Origin: Aplectana chamaeleonis | Taxonomy: Eukaryota; Nematoda; Chromadorea; Rhabditida; Cosmocercidae | Assembly: GCA_029168955.1 (NCBI GenBank) | Contig: JAPDOI010000718.1 | Coordinates: forward strand, 124,001 to 188,000 | Length of the DNA stretch: 64,000 bases | Direction: 5' to 3' | Shown: positions 23,034-35,897 of the stretch, piece after piece | How the letters are laid out: the number at the start of each line of letters is the position of its first letter | Numbering within the stretch: the first letter of the stretch is position 1 | Notes under the pieces: model-generated | The model's input: the letters and a program-made list of their open reading frames with translations, nothing else | What the model was told of the DNA's origin: nothing | Database searches by the model: none | Program-made: the position numbers and the translations under genes

Positions 23034-24900
23034 AGAAAGAAAGAAAGAAAGAAGAAGAAAGAAAGAAAGAAAGAAAGAAAGAAGAGAAAAGAAAGAAGTT
23101 AAAGAAAGAAAGAAAGAAGAAAGAAGAAAGAAAAAGAAAGAAAGAAGAAAGAAAAGAAAAGAAGAAAGCAGCAGCTAGCAGCAAAGCAGCAGCAGCAAAG
23201 AAAGTTGCCAGCAGCAGCAGCAGCTGTTGTTGCGCTGTTGCTGTTGCTGCGGTTGTTGCGCGTTGTTGTTGCGCTGTTGCGCTGTTGCGCTTGCCGCCAG
23301 CAGGCTGTTGTTGCGCTGTTGCGCTTCGCGCTCGCCGCAAAGCGTTGTTGTTGCCGCTGCTAAAAGGTTGTCGCTGCTCGCGCTGTTGCTGCTGCGCAGT
23401 CAGCAGGTTGCCCGCAAAGGCGCGGCGCAGAAAGATAAGGTGCTTGCCGCCTGCTGCTTTATGCCGCTGCTTGCTCGCTGCGCCGGTTGCGCAAAGCAAA
23501 GCGCGCGTTGCTGCCGGCGCATGCGCAGCAGGAAAGGCGGCTGCTGCTGCTTGCGGCTGCGCCATGCTGCTGGCGCTGCTGCTGCTGCTGCGGCGCTGCG
23601 CTGCTTGCTGGCGCCGGAGGCGCTGCGCCAAGGCGCCATGCGCGCTGCTGTTGCGCTGCGCTTGCTGTCGGCTGCTGCTGCTGCTGCCGCTGCTGGGCTG
23701 CTGCTGCGCTGCGCGCTGGCGCTGCGCCATGCCATGCCATGCTGCGCGCGGCGCTGGCGCCACTTGCTGCTGTTCGCCGCATGCTCATGGCTTGCTTGGC
23801 GCCATATGCTGCTGCTGACCGTTGCCATCATGCGCTGCCAAGGTTGAGCCATGCCATGCCATTATTGCATGCTATTATAATGCCGCCGCCGCCGCGCCGC
23901 TCGCCGCCGCCGCCGCTGCCGCTCGCTCATATGCTCGCCGCCGCTCGCTGCCGCTCGCTCGCTCGCTCGCTCGCCGCTGCCGCCGCCGCCGCTCGCCGCC
24001 GCCGCCGCCGTCGCTGCCGCTGCCGCCGCTCAGCTGCCGCTGCCGCTTCGTCGCTCGCCGCCGCTAGCGCCGCCGTTGCCGCTGCCGCCGCCGCTGCCGT
24101 TGCTTCGCGCCGCCGCTCGCCGCTGCCGCCGCTCGCGCCGCTCGCCGCTGCTGCCGCTTTTTCTGCCGCCGCTCGCCGCTGCTGCCGGCTGCTGCTGCTG
24201 CTCGCTGCTGGCTCGTCGCTGCGCCGCTCGCCGCCGCTGCTGCTGCTCGCTGCCTGCTGCTGCTGCTGCTGCTCGCTGCTGTTTGCTGGCTGCTGCCACA
24301 TGCTGCTGCTGCTAGCGGCGCCGCTGCTGCTGGCTCGCGCCGCTGCCCGCTCGCTCGCCGCTGCTCGTTGCTGGCTGCTCACTGGTTGGCTGCTGGTTGT
24401 CATGCTGCTGCTGCTGGCTGCTCGCGCCGCATTACTGCTGTTGCTCGTTGGCTGCTGCTCGCTGCTGCTGCTGCTGGTTGCTTGCGCCATGCTATGCTGC
24501 TATTATGCCATGCTGTCATATGCTATTATTAGGCAGGCAGCAGGGCAGCAGGGCAAAGAAAGAAGTAGGCAAAGAAAGAAAGAGGGCAAAGAAAGAAAGA
24601 AGAAAAGAAAGAAGAGAGAAGAAGAGAGAAGAAGAAGAAAGAAGAAAGAAAAAAGAAGAAGAAAAAAGAAAGAAGTAGAAAGAAGAAAGAGAGCAAGAAG
24701 AAAAAGAGCGAAGAAAGAAGAAAAAGAGAAAAGAAAAGAAAAGAAAAAGAAAGAAAGAAGTAGCAGTAGCAGCAGCAGCAGGGCAGAAAGAAAGAGAAAG
24801 AAAGAGCAAAGAGCAGAGAGCAGCAGAGAAAGAGAAAGAAAGAAGAGAGCAGAAGAAGGGTGAAAGAAAGCAGGCAGAAGAAAGAAGAAAGAAAGAGCAG

Positions 24901-24931
<31 letters not shown>

Positions 24932-25273
24932 GAAAGAAAAGAAAGAAAGAAAAGAAAGAGAAAGAAAGAAAGAAGCAGGCAGAAAGAAAAGAGAAAGAAA
25001 GAAGAAAGAAAGAAAGAAGAAAGAAAGAAGAAAGAAGAAAGAAGAAGAAAGAAAGAAAGAAAGAAAGAGAAAAGAAAGAAAGAAAGAGAAAGAAGAAGAA
25101 GAGAGAAGAAGAAAGAGGGCAGAAAGAAGAAAGAAAGAGGAGAGAGGAGAAGGGTGAAAAAAAAAGAGGAAAGAAGAAAAGAAGAAGAAGAAGAAAGAAG
25201 AAGAAAGAAGAAAGAAGAAAGAAAAGAAAGAGAAAGAAAGAGAAGAAGAAAGAAAGAAAGAAGAAAAGAAGAA

Positions 25274-25359
<86 letters not shown>

Positions 25360-25374
25360 AGAAGAAAGAAAGAA

Positions 25375-25458
<84 letters not shown>

Positions 25459-25545
25459 GAAAATCAGAGAGAGAGAAAGAGTAGGAAGAGAGAAAAAGAG
25501 AAAGGGAGAAAAGAGAAAGAAGGAAAGAACATATCGAAAACTGCT
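22875..25545. repeat. 2.7-kb compound microsatellite: GAAA-type flanks around a GCN core
   Basis: Purine-only (GAAA/GAAGAAA) tracts at about 22875-23165 and 24540-25545 carry purines on the same strand. Long pure GAAA runs lie at about 25274-25360 and 25377-25458. Between them is about 1.4 kb of GCT/GCC/GTT triplets. All six frames are open for long distances, giving Lys/Glu/Arg, Ser/Phe or Ala/Cys/Gln low-complexity peptides; none is taken as a gene. Confidence 0.9.
23166..24540. repeat. GCN trinucleotide core of the compound microsatellite
   Basis: The core opens with CAG units, flips to CTG/TTG units at about 23218, passes through GCC-rich DNA at about 23880-24180 and returns to CTG, then CAGG near 24530. 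ATGCTATTAT-like interruptions occur at about 23868 and 24490-24530. CAG and CTG stretches on one strand can form hairpins. Confidence 0.85.
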
Positions 25546-28028
25546 GTTCGGGTTCAAGTAGATGAGGAGTGGACACTTGTATTCAGATTCGAGGCTGTCT
25601 GCTTCCAGTGATTTTTTAGTGGTGATGGCCAAGTTCATATGAGGTTAAGGGCATCGTACGTGCACAAAACCGTATCTCCTTTTTTCATGTTTTTGCGCAG
25701 GTGATTCTCTGACATGGAGAATAAGAGTGGAAAGGCTCCACAAAACCATCAACTTCCGCGAAAAAAAAATAAGTTTCAAAAAGTCTAGAATAAAATAAAA
25801 GAAAAAAAGAAGTCCAAAAAGAAAGAAAGAAAGAAGAAAAAGACTTCCCAACCCCTCTGTGAATTTCGGTGCGTCAGATGCAATACGTCGGAAGTTTTTT
25901 TCACAAACGTCGGATGTGTTTTTTGCCTTAAACTTATTAGGTGGGTGAATTTCTTCTGCCTTTCGATCACTGAAACTTATTCTAAACAAAGAAGTATCAA
26001 TTGGGGTAATTTGGATTCTAGAATAGTCCGAATTAAGAACTTCAAATGCTGAATCATCTGCGCCTGTGATGGCGCTTCTGTTCGTTGTGCTGGATTGTTG
26101 GTGAAAACTGCTGGCGGATAGTCAATTTGAACTGCTCCAACTCCAGAACCATATGCTTTTGACGCGCAAAACTTCACCGACGTGGTCCAGCGGGCTCATT
26201 CATGAAATTGTGCCTGAGAAATGGAAATCGGTTTTCCGCGCGAACGACGCCTTTAAAGTTGGCGACCTTGTCCTCGTGGTTGACGCAATCCACGACGAAT
26301 TAGGATCTGCTCACGAAAAATCGCCGGCCACTGGGCGGCCACTTCAAACACCGTAATCGATCATTAGCCGTGAGTTTTATTGCTTGGGCGATAGATGATC
26401 AGAGGAGGGTGGAATCTGGAAGATGTTCGGGACGAGAAAGGTTTCTTGTGGGTAAAGCCAGACTTTGAAAGAAAGCTATTCGAGAACCACATGTGGGTAA
26501 TGCGGATTTTCAGAGGCATTTTGTCAACCTTGTACCGAAGAAGTAAGTGAAAATAGTGATAGAGGGGCGGGAGGGCGGTAAAAGTGTGCTGCAAACGGTT
26601 GCTGCTGACCGGTCAGTTATGCAACTAACCGGATTGGTGGGGGCAACCATCTGAAGCACCGCCGCTATCACTTACAACCTCCGCTCAAGGATGATAACCT
26701 CGGAAGTGGATGGTTAGTATTCAACCAGTTTAGGAGTTTTATTTGAGACTTGTTGAGGATGACCTGTGACTTGCGCTGAAAATTTTCCCTAATTGAGGGT
26801 CGAACTTTTCGCTCAGGACCCATGGCTTTGCTTCCGTTTTTAACGTACCAAGAGTGCGCTTCAATGTAAATTTATTTTTTTTTCGTTCAACGTTAATCGT
26901 TAATTTTCCAAAATAGTGCGTTAACACGTTAAATTTGCATATCATCAGAAATTTTCAAAAAAACATTGCCTTGCGACAGTAAAAATCAATAAATCGTCCG
27001 AGCTCCAACATCAATCAGTATTATGCTTTCAGTACAACAATTAACGAACTAAATCGTTCACGTAGAAAACCATATATATTATTTTTTCATGTTTTTGTAA
27101 AGCTTGGCTTCTTTAGTGAATGGAAATGTCGAAAAAGCTTCTGGAAACCCTTCATTTGTTAAGAAAAACCAGTGCGAATGCATCGTAAATTGAATTTGAA
27201 TTTCGCGCCAAAATCGTTTTTGATGTTTTTCTGCATGAGGAGTTTGTGCCATGAAAACTTTCTATGTTGTTTGCCGGTTGCATCAACACTCGACGATAAA
27301 GTGCTAGATGACCGACCCAGAAGTGCTAGATGATCGACTTCACACCAGTTTTCAGGCGGCCATAACTCAGCAGCGCCAGGAAGAACTGCAGGTTGTGACG
27401 AGTAGGCACTTTTTTCCGTCTAAGCTGGACCTCATGTGTGACGTAATATTTTTGAGAAAGTAACGATTGACCGATGTGTAGGAATGAAGTCTTCCCATTT
27501 GATAACGTGATCCACCTTATCCACTGCTAGTTATCGAAGCCATTACCTTGCTGACCGGCTGTTTACGTGTTCGAGCTTCTTCAGAAAGGATTAGTTTGGG
27601 AGGCGGGGTGGCCCCATGGGCTGAATGGCACACGCGATTTTCACCCCTATCGTGATGGTTTTTCGCGATTCTTTTTCACTGTTCTGATCAGAAGGTCCCA
27701 AAGCTCACTTTTCTGACAAAAAAAACTAGAGATTTTTCTATCCTCAGCACTGCCTTTAACACGTTGACGTTATAAGGCACATCACTGGTCACGTATATTC
27801 GATTACGTATGTATATGCATTCGATTTTTGACTGCTGTATATCGTGACCTCGACAGCGGATTCTTTTTGCTTTTCTGTTTTCTATTTTCGAAGCCTCTCT
27901 AGAAATAGGAAGCCTCAGATACGCACGTTGAATGAGAAAATTTCCGGAAATAAAGAATAATAATTTTTGAATTGCTTTGAATCGTCGTGGCGCTTCTGTT
28001 CCTCGTGGTAGATGATCGACCCAGAACC
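25546..28028. other. unassigned DNA with one MITE remnant
   Basis: No gene is recognised. A minor GAAA patch lies at 25797-25843. The stretch contains the truncated TTAA MITE at 27598-27755 and a possible decayed MITE end (CGCGAACGACGCCTTTAA) near 26240. Confidence 0.4.
27598..27755. mobile_element. TTAA MITE, right-end fragment
   Basis: It matches the right third of the 5397-5855 subfamily (GGCCCCATGGGCTG region) and ends CAGCACTGCCT before TTAA (27756-27759). The left end is not found. Confidence 0.65.
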
Positions 28029-28036
28029 TTGGGGAC

Positions 28037-30714
28037 CAGGGCTGTGCGGAACTGTTCCGTTTACGATTCCGTTTCCGTATTTTCGGTACTTTTTGAGCTG
28101 TTCCGATCCGTTTCCGGGTTCTTGGGCCCGGAAACGGAAGAAAATAGTACTACAAGGTGATTGGTCACGCCTCCCCAGCACACAAAGCCGCGGTACCCCT
28201 GCAATCATCACAGCTTAGTCTAATCCTGATTGCTTGGATCGGGGTCCCACTCCTTCCAACCGTCACACGATATACGCCCCCCCCCACCCTTCCTTGAAGG
28301 AACAGGACGATTCAAACGTGGGCTTGACTTTGGCGGCTACAGAAGGCATACTTTGGGTACTGTTGCGCGGGTGAGTAAGTGGTGTTATGTTGCAGTCGAA
28401 CCGTGGTTATCAGTCTCATCTCAGTTGAGAACCATCACAGTTTGCCTCTACAACTCTTTAACACAGTTTTTTCGAAGCGCTGAACTGTTGCCTAGCCATT
28501 ACCCTTTCATGCAGCAATATCATACTTTGTTACAATCGAGTCCTCCGATTTAAGGATCAGAGAGGTAGAAACTTTTCCTCTTCGTCTCTCTAGCTACCGA
28601 CGCACTCGCGGGGTTCAGCTTCAGCGCCATAGAATTTGCACGCCATAGCCCCCAACTCCTCATTTTCAGCAGCACGTGCCGCCAACGCATGCGGGGTTCT
28701 GACCACTTCTCATCGGCAGCTTGTGCTGCGGTTAGTAACACCTGCTGCTGCCTACGAGGGGTTCAACTCGATGTCGGCCCGGAATGCGACCCCTCATTAC
28801 ATGTGTTGCTAGTAGCAGCACGTTATTCAAATAAAAAGAGTCTTTGGGCCACCACCTCTTCTTACCGGAGCTAGAGTTGCGATCCTTGTAATGGCTCGCA
28901 GCAAGGACGCCAACCTCGCCAAGGCACGCAACAAAAGCATCATCCTCGCCTCGGTCGCCTACGAGAAATCTTTCTCCGTGATGCGCAGTAAGGACCATTC
29001 TTTCGGCATCCAAAATTGATATCCGGAAACTTGAATACTTGAGATTACCTTCTGAGATCGGCCTCAAAAGGACAACTCTCAACAGTGGTGGGTGCCATAT
29101 GTATGTGCCCGCAGCCGTCGTACAACACCGACCGCACTGGAAAAATCAGTCGAATGTAGAAACTCGACATCACAGAGATCAGCAGCACTCTAAAAGAGGA
29201 GCTGCTCAAGCCGACTTATTTCCAGCTCACTAGGAGAACCTGCAGCAGCAGCACGTTTTCCTTTCATGCTTTAAATCTATTTGTACTCGGCTCGCTTGCA
29301 GTTTTAGACCGTAGCCCCACTGGTGCTTGAGGGAATAGATTGAGATCACAAGCTACAGAAGTTCTAAACTCGAAAGGCTTGTTCTAAACTCGTTATCTTG
29401 TGCCCAATTATTTTTTTTACAGTAAGTGGTGTGATCGTTTGTTAGCAGCAGTGCTAAATTTGTTCTCATGGCTTATCTGTCACTATTATAATGGAACTAT
29501 TATGGTTTATCTATCACTATCAATATAAACGAACAGCGCTCGAAGAAAAATTGTGATACGCACGGCATGCTCACGTTGTGACGATACTTCGTGGAATTTC
29601 TTGATTTTTCTCCTCTTGATCTTGCCCTGTATGGCTTGCGTTGATATATGCGCTTCGTATTTACCGAAGTATGATTCTATGGTGCCCGCCAAACTCAGAA
29701 AAACGTGTTTCTAATGAGTTCAAGGTCTGCTGTTGTTCAAGTAGGATATTCGTGAGCCATGGTTTGAATACCTAATCTTTTCCTCCGCAGTCCATTATCC
29801 TTTCAGCAGCCAATGCTATGCGGGCATTCCAAAACCATTACATCCATTTCTATCCTTATCCAAAAGATGCCTCAGCAAAAGTTTCAATGGTTGAATTTCG
29901 AAGCAAGTCTCCTTCAGAGTCCTTTTCAGCAGTGCTGTGCTTCGGTGCGATGAGTGAATGTTATCGTCCATGTTCTCGTGTCACGCCAATCCGCCATGAC
30001 CATTTTTGACCAGTGTGATAGCTTATACTGTAGGCACCCCGAGTCAGTGCCATGAGTTCGTATTTAGATCAAAGAGTGCCCCCGCATCCGCTCGTGAATG
30101 GTTTCCTACCAGTTGCGCTGGATCTCGGTAGGGTTATCCTACAGACAGCTGCTCAATGGTCAAAATCTGGTCAAACGCTCTGCTTGGGCGGAAGTGATGT
30201 TAACGAAGGTGTCAACGAAAGCTCTCATTCATGCTGCTTGAAGAGCAACAGAAAAATAATTCTCGATAGCTCTATTTGTTTCTATTTATTTTCTCAGCCA
30301 TCCCTTTTTAGAACCCCACAAACTGTTGGCTGCTACGGATCTTACTGGACACAATTTTTCTCTATAAGTGAATGGCCACTGATTTTCGAAGAGCTTATAA
30401 TCAAAACGTCAGATCTTTCAAATAGAGGCACTGTTTTCGCGTCCAAGAAGCTTAGTTTGCTTCAAGCTTCTTTTCTTTTAGTCAATCTGGATGTATATTA
30501 ATTACTTTCATGTTTCTGTTCCTCATTCATGATTGACAAATAAATGAATGAATGAAAGTACATCTGCATGCCATGAGCAGCGACGAAACCTACCATTTAA
30601 TCATACTATAATTTTTAGTTCACTTCCGTTTCCGTTTCCGGCGATTTTCAGCCATTTTTCTTCCGTTTCCGTTTCCGAGAATCTTGAAAAGGATTTCCGC
30701 ACGGCCCTGCCCTG
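28037..30714. mobile_element. second hAT-like element
   Basis: The ends are CAGGGCTGTGCGGAA and the inverse of TTCCGCACGGCCCTG, with flanking 8-mers TTGGGGAC (28029-28036) and CTGGGGAC (30715-30722). The right end has a 5-bp CCCTG duplication. TTCCGTTTCCG hexamer arrays lie inside both ends (28047-28135; 30610-30690), just as CGGCAA arrays do in the 2593-6209 element. The interior has open frames at 28230-28553 (+), 28732-29082 (-) and 30052-30501 (+, 149 codons), none with an hAT transposase motif. Captured host DNA is possible but unproven. Confidence 0.7.
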
Positions 30715-30722
30715 CTGGGGAC

Positions 30723-31071
30723 CCACATAGCCGCTTTCACGTGCCCATAGTGAGAGGAATACGCGACAATGTGGCCTGAAGCTTCGCTAACTATCTCCAC
30801 CTTGTTAAAACACTCGGTTAAGAGGGAAAAGAAAACCAAATAAGGTTTTCTGCGCGGACGCTGCCTTCAACTTGGATTCTTCTATTGCTTATGCAAGGGG
30901 TCCATTCGAGGTCAAGGGAGTTCACGAAAATATCTGAAGCAATCCGGAATTTCGTTTAAACTCAATAACCACTAACATCAGGCTACAATGCAAAGACTAA
31001 CCCAGAGCGTAAAGATATTCTGCGGACGTATTTTTTTGTGTTCTCGAGTGAACAGTTGCCAAAGTTCTTAG
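30723..31071. other. unassigned DNA with an orphan MITE end
   Basis: GCGGACGCTGCCTTCAA near 30854-30870 resembles a decayed right end of the TTAA MITE family. Nothing else is recognised. Confidence 0.4.
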
Positions 31072-31556
31072 AGGCAGTGTCCACGATAAAAACCATGTCT
31101 GATTTTTTGGTGGAGATCGTCAGCTGCGGGGCCTAGGGCAACCCTAACGTTGAAAAAACCAAGAAAAATGAGCTCGGAACAGTCCCCTACGGCCCCAAAG
31201 TTGGACACCCGTCAGCTCGTCACACCCAGATGCACTTTCCACGCCCACCGACGTGAACAAATGAATACTCGAGATTATGAGATGAGCGATGATTTCCGAT
31301 CAATAGCCCCGTTCTTCCCTTCATTCCCAACTTCTCTCTTTACTCAGGAAAGCTCGCATGCATTAGCTGCAAAAGACGTAAGTTACAAGCCTCGGACAAC
31401 TCGTCCACCATGCTTCCCTAGCTCAATTTTTGAGGGACCACAGCTCCGTTCCTAGAACGTCTTCTACGATTCCGAAAACATCATTGGAATCAGCATGGGA
31501 CCGTCTTCAAGACAGGCGGAAAAGCAGAAAAGTGATTCTTATCGTGAACACTGCCT
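31072..31556. mobile_element. TTAA MITE, target site decayed
   Basis: AGGCAGTGTCCACGATAAAA opens it and TTATCGTGAACACTGCCT closes it (485 bp). The flanks are TTAG and TCAA rather than a matched TTAA pair. The left half belongs to the subfamily also seen at 45716-46190 and, inverted, at 55738-56223 (ACCATGTCTG region). Confidence 0.8.
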
Positions 31557-32639
31557 TCAATACTCCTTATCTTGATAGATTCGATTATAACATTCACTGT
31601 TGTGCATTGAATCACCTAGTTTTTGAAAGATTTTTAGTACAAAAAGAGAAAACAGTGTAACTTGCCTGAAAATTATGAAGCGCAACATCGTCTCGGACGT
31701 TTGGATTGTCTAAAGTCTGCAGTGCGCCAAACGCACCAAACAGGCGTAGTTAAATATTCAGGAGATTCTTTAAGACTGTTTTTTTTTGTCCGTTATTATA
31801 GAGTTTTGTGGGGAATTTTCGCTATTATCATATCGTGGACTTACCTACTCAAAAACTTCGAAAAGTAGAATAAGGTTTTCATCGTGAACACTGCCTTTGA
31901 TAGGGGACGATCAACTTCACTTTCCTTTTACTTTTTACTTAAGTGCATAGATGGAGCCTTTTCGATAGAAGTTTAGTGCCTTGACTTCTGACAGGTTGGA
32001 CAGCCAAACCTCTTCGATTGAAATTCGAGACGATTTAGAAGGGAACTATTCCCGAACCTTCCGTCTTCCGAGAAGCTGCCGCGAACCTCAAACATTTCGT
32101 CTACCCGATGTTCAGCTTCGAGTTTTGGGATCCTGCCGTGAACCTGCGAGACACTCTACGACTCAAACCCTCGAGTTTGTGACCATTTGAGCGCACAAAA
32201 ACGTCGGAGACTCACTTTGAGTCCTAGTTATTTGCTCGAAACGTTAGGTTCCAACAGTGGTTGGATGAGGGTCAGGATTTGATTTTTGAAAATAAGTAAG
32301 ACATAATAAATAAATGATTAATATGACGAGAAGATTTATAAATAGATAGTGCATGCGAATTTCCTCTTGAGCAGTAGATCTTCTAAAGGCAATAGAGTTG
32401 TAAATCTGTTTGCATGATTTGCCAGCATCCACAGGCGCCTTGTGCACCATTTGGGTGTCCTGTGGCGAAATGTTTATGGTAAGGTGTAGATTTACGACTG
32501 TTCACAAGGATGACAATGGACATGGCTGGCGGCGAATGTGCACCCGCCCAAGACGATGGGAAAGCGAAGGGACAGGGTATACGATGCGCCGATGTGAGGA
32601 AAACAATTGCGGTCCGTAATAGGGTAAATTTTAGACACC
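31557..32639. other. unassigned DNA with an orphan MITE end
   Basis: CATCGTGAACACTGCCTTTGA (about 31880-31900) is another right end without a partner. No protein-coding signal is recognised. Confidence 0.4.
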
Positions 32640-33099
32640 TATACTACTAGGATTGGGTAGTGGAGGGGCATACTTCAACGTTGACGTTGAAAGAAGGCAT
32701 GAAAACGAGCCAGGAAGAGCCCCGAAAGAGCCCGGAGTTAAACCTTTCAGCGCAAGGCAAACCCCAAAAGCGCAATCCCCGCCCTCCGACATAAACAAAT
32801 GAAAACTCGAGATCGTGAGATGAGCGATGGTTTCGAATCAATAGCCCCGTTATTACCTCCATCCTCAACTTCTGTCTTTACTCAGGTCAGCTCGCATACA
32901 TCAGCTGCAAAAGACGGAAGTGACGAGTGTCGGACAACTCGTCCACCATGCTTCCCTAGATGAATTTTTGAGGGACCATAACTCCGTTCCCAGAAGGTAA
33001 GGTCTTGTGCGATTCCAGAGACATAATTGAAATCAGCATGGGACCGTTTTCAAGAAAGCTGAGAAACAGAAAAAAATATTTACATCGTGAACACTGGCT
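32640..33099. mobile_element. TTAA MITE lacking its left end
   Basis: It aligns with 54218-54705 from GGGTAGTGGAGGG onward and ends CATCGTGAACACTGGCT before TTAA (33100-33103). The first ~40 bp of the family are absent. Its CAACGTTGACG segment shows the uninterrupted site hit by the nested element at 4134. Confidence 0.75.
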
Positions 33100-33103
33100 T
33101 TAA

Positions 33104-33606
33104 CCGTTTTTGAAATGGTATTATCAGTAGAGTGGTCTACCAGGATGAGCAGGCTATTCTTCAAAAAAAAAAATCAAAAATAAGGCCTATTCGCCCTATT
33201 CTACACCTTTCTTGACTATTTATGGATAGGATCTAAGAATAAAAAGTAAGGATACTGGAGTCAAAATCTGATGTGAGTTTCGAAGATGTCTATCAAAATC
33301 AAGAGGGCCGCACAAGAAATGCAGCAGTTTACATCCCGGTTCGAAATCAAAAGCGTTTGTGTGATTTCAAAATCCGCGCATTCACGCAGGAGTTGCCAGC
33401 TACCGTGATCCGATGGGTACGGTTTCGGTCGGCGGCGCCTTTCATCTACTCTACCGTAATCGATCACCGCGGCTACGCAGATTATTCGCTTGCGCATCGT
33501 TGCGTTGCCCTGTGACCATTTGTCGCCTTGCAAAGGTTAAACGAGTTCGAATCCTTCCATGGCAAGATGAAAAGAGAGGGAGGATAAGTCCGCACAAAGT
33601 CGCTAA
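33104..33606. other. unassigned DNA
   Basis: Opposite-strand open frames of 80-90 codons overlap at 33261-33533. No family, splice signals or repeat is recognised. Confidence 0.35.
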
Positions 33607-35431
33607 AGCCACAGTCCAAGTTCGGAATCCTATTGTCGTTTTTCTGCCTATCTTGAAGAAAATTTCACGCTGATCACAATGGTGCCTCCAGAATCGCTCA
33701 GAGCTCACTGCGAACTGAGTTACGGCTACTCAAAAATTTCGATTTTGAACGGCTGAAAATTCGCGGACGAGTTGTCTCGAGCCTGTATTTTCTCGTTATT
33801 CGCAGCCATTATTCTGAATCAGGCCACAATATAAAGCCAGACCGAAAACAAATCGAAGAACATAGATTTTAAATAAAGTCGTTCGCGCGCCTCTTTCCTA
33901 CTGACAAGGGAAGTATAAAAAGCGTAGGTCGGATCTGCCAAAACGACTAGTATGGTTAGAATCTCCTCTGTCTCAATAGTAAAAATGCACAGTATCCCGC
34001 CGCGAGCAGCAGGTTCAAAAAAGGTATGAGCATTTTTTAAGCCTGGCGAAAAGTTTTTTTTTTGGAGTTTCAAAAAATTTTCTCGGATTTAGCTCAAAAG
34101 TTTTATGTAGGGGCAATCTAGTGTGGCGAACACGAATCTGGAGTTCATTTGTCGAAATTTTGAGGTTTACTGTAGGTTACGGTAGGTAACATGTCATTTA
34201 GGGGTCAAAACCCACCTAAGTATTTTGAAAATCGACAAACGGACGTTAAATTCGTATTCTTCACCCCGAATAACCCCCGTATACGAATTTTGAGTAAAAT
34301 CTGAGATTTTGGCCAAACTACCGTATACCCACCGTAATCTGAACGGACTTCAGATTCGTGTTAAGCACTCCGAATAACCCACAGAGAATGATTTTGAGAC
34401 ATATCTATCGTAGAAAACCGGAAATCTCGAAAGTGGCGTTTTTCCTTCGAAATTTTCCCCGCTTGGGAAGCTTTGAACGAAGTTAGCCGAAAACTTTGGA
34501 AAATTGACTAATTAACCACAGATTCGTGATCAGTGCCCCAAACAACCTCCCTGGGAGAGTTCTAAGCCAAATCTGGAACATTTTTCTAAAGCGCTTCCAG
34601 AGCCTTCAATTGGAAGGAATAAGCGCCCCACCGAAAATCCGTACAAGTCCAAAACGCTGTTAGTCTGGACAAAGTACGGAAAATGTGCGTTCATCCAGAA
34701 TTTGCTCAGGGGGGCAGTTTTGGACGCTGAACAGATTTATGAAGTCCGTTTCCGGATTTCCCAAAGAATAACGCGATTTTTGGAAGGTACAAAAAGCACA
34801 AAAAATGAGCTTTTTAAGCTTGTAACTTCTTGGAACCTGCGGCTCGCGGCGGGATACTGCGCAGTTTTACTATTGAGCCACAAGAGATACTAAAGACACT
34901 AGTCGTTCTGGCAGATCAGACCTACGCTTTGCATACTTCGCTTGTGAGGTCGGAAAACTGCCAGTGGGCGTTGGCCATTTTTTCTTTCAAGGGGGCGTGG
35001 TCTACTTTTTTCCCAGATTTTTCTAGCTTTTTGAGCAAATTGAGATTTCGCGCTAGGCAGGGTTGCTATAGGCGGCGACCGGACCATAATATCAAAAATT
35101 AAATGTGTGACGCCCACCGACAAGCTTCTGGTCTCGATAGGAAAGAGAAGCGCGACCGGTTTTGAACAAAATCTATGTTCTTCCATTTGTTTTCTGTCTG
35201 GCTTTGTTTTGTGACCTGCATTAACACGATGGCTGCGAATAACGAGAAAAAACAGGCCCGAGACAACTCGTCCGCGAACTTCTCGCCGTTCAAATTCTGA
35301 ATCTTTGAGGGGGCATAACTCCGTTTGTAGTGGTTTCTGAGCGATTCTGGACACATTTTTGTGATCAGTGTAAAATTTTCTCCAAGATAAGCAGGAAAAC
35401 AAAAAATTGAGTCAGAGGTTGGACTGTGGCT
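33607..35431. mobile_element. TTAA foldback element carrying a Tc5-like insertion
   Basis: The left end AGCCACAGTCCAAG follows CTAA (33603-33606); the right end TTGGACTGTGGCT precedes TTAA (35432-35435). The arms of about 270 bp (33607-33880 and 35150-35431) match inverted through ATCGCTCAGA, GAGTTGTCTCG and TTCTCGTTATTCGCAGCC. Between them sits the Tc5-like element 33905-34944. The end sequence is a variant of the AGGCA(C/G)...TTAA group. Confidence 0.8.
33905..34944. mobile_element. Tc5-like foldback MITE, type A
   Basis: CAAGGGAAGTATAAAAAG follows TGA (33902-33904) and the inverse end ATACTTCGCTTG precedes TGA (34945-34947), within CTGAG. 1040 bp and collinear with 9674-10711, including the GCGGCGGGATACTGCGCA region near each end. 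No protein. Confidence 0.88.
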
Positions 35432-35435
35432 TTAA

Positions 35436-35897
35436 AGGCACAGTCCAAGCTCAGGAAAGGAATCTGAGATTTCTACATAATTGGGAAGTAGACCCACCTC
35501 GTATAACACTTGCCAAGTGCGAGCTCTCAATTCCTCCAAATAAGCGAATTATAGATGGAAGCCACCCTGGGCGCCCATGTCGGGTCGCCACTTTGGCACG
35601 CCGCTTTTACGAGCTTTCGAGCTCAACAGTGGTGATATGAGCTATCGTTTCCGGTCAATAGCCCGTTCTTCCCTTTATTATCAGCCTCTCTCTACTCAGG
35701 TCATCGGTTGCAAATGACGGAAGTTATAGGCCTCGGACAACTCGTCCACCATGCTTCTGCTGCTCAACTTTTGAAGGAACATAACTCCGTCCCCAGGGGG
35801 TCTTGAGCGATTCCAGAGACATCATTGGAATCAGCGTGGGACCCTGTTCAATATAGGCAGAAAAACAGAAAACCGATCGTGAGGTTGAACTGTGCCT
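35436..35897. mobile_element. TTAA MITE, AGGCACAGTCCAA variant
   Basis: AGGCACAGTCCAAGC follows TTAA (35432-35435); GTTGAACTGTGCCT precedes TTAA (35898-35901). Length 462 bp. The right half shares the family core (AACTCGTCCACCATGCTTC). Its left TTAA is also the right TTAA of the preceding foldback. Confidence 0.85.

Noticed and set aside
22919..25638. Several 200-450-codon open frames on both strands
   Set aside because: They are translations of GAAA and GCN microsatellite DNA, open in all frames, with no domain or splice structure.
28860..29082. Possible captured exon in the hAT-like element (minus-strand frame, or plus-strand MARSKDANLAKARN)
   Set aside because: Both strands are open, no consistent splice sites were found and no protein family is recognised.
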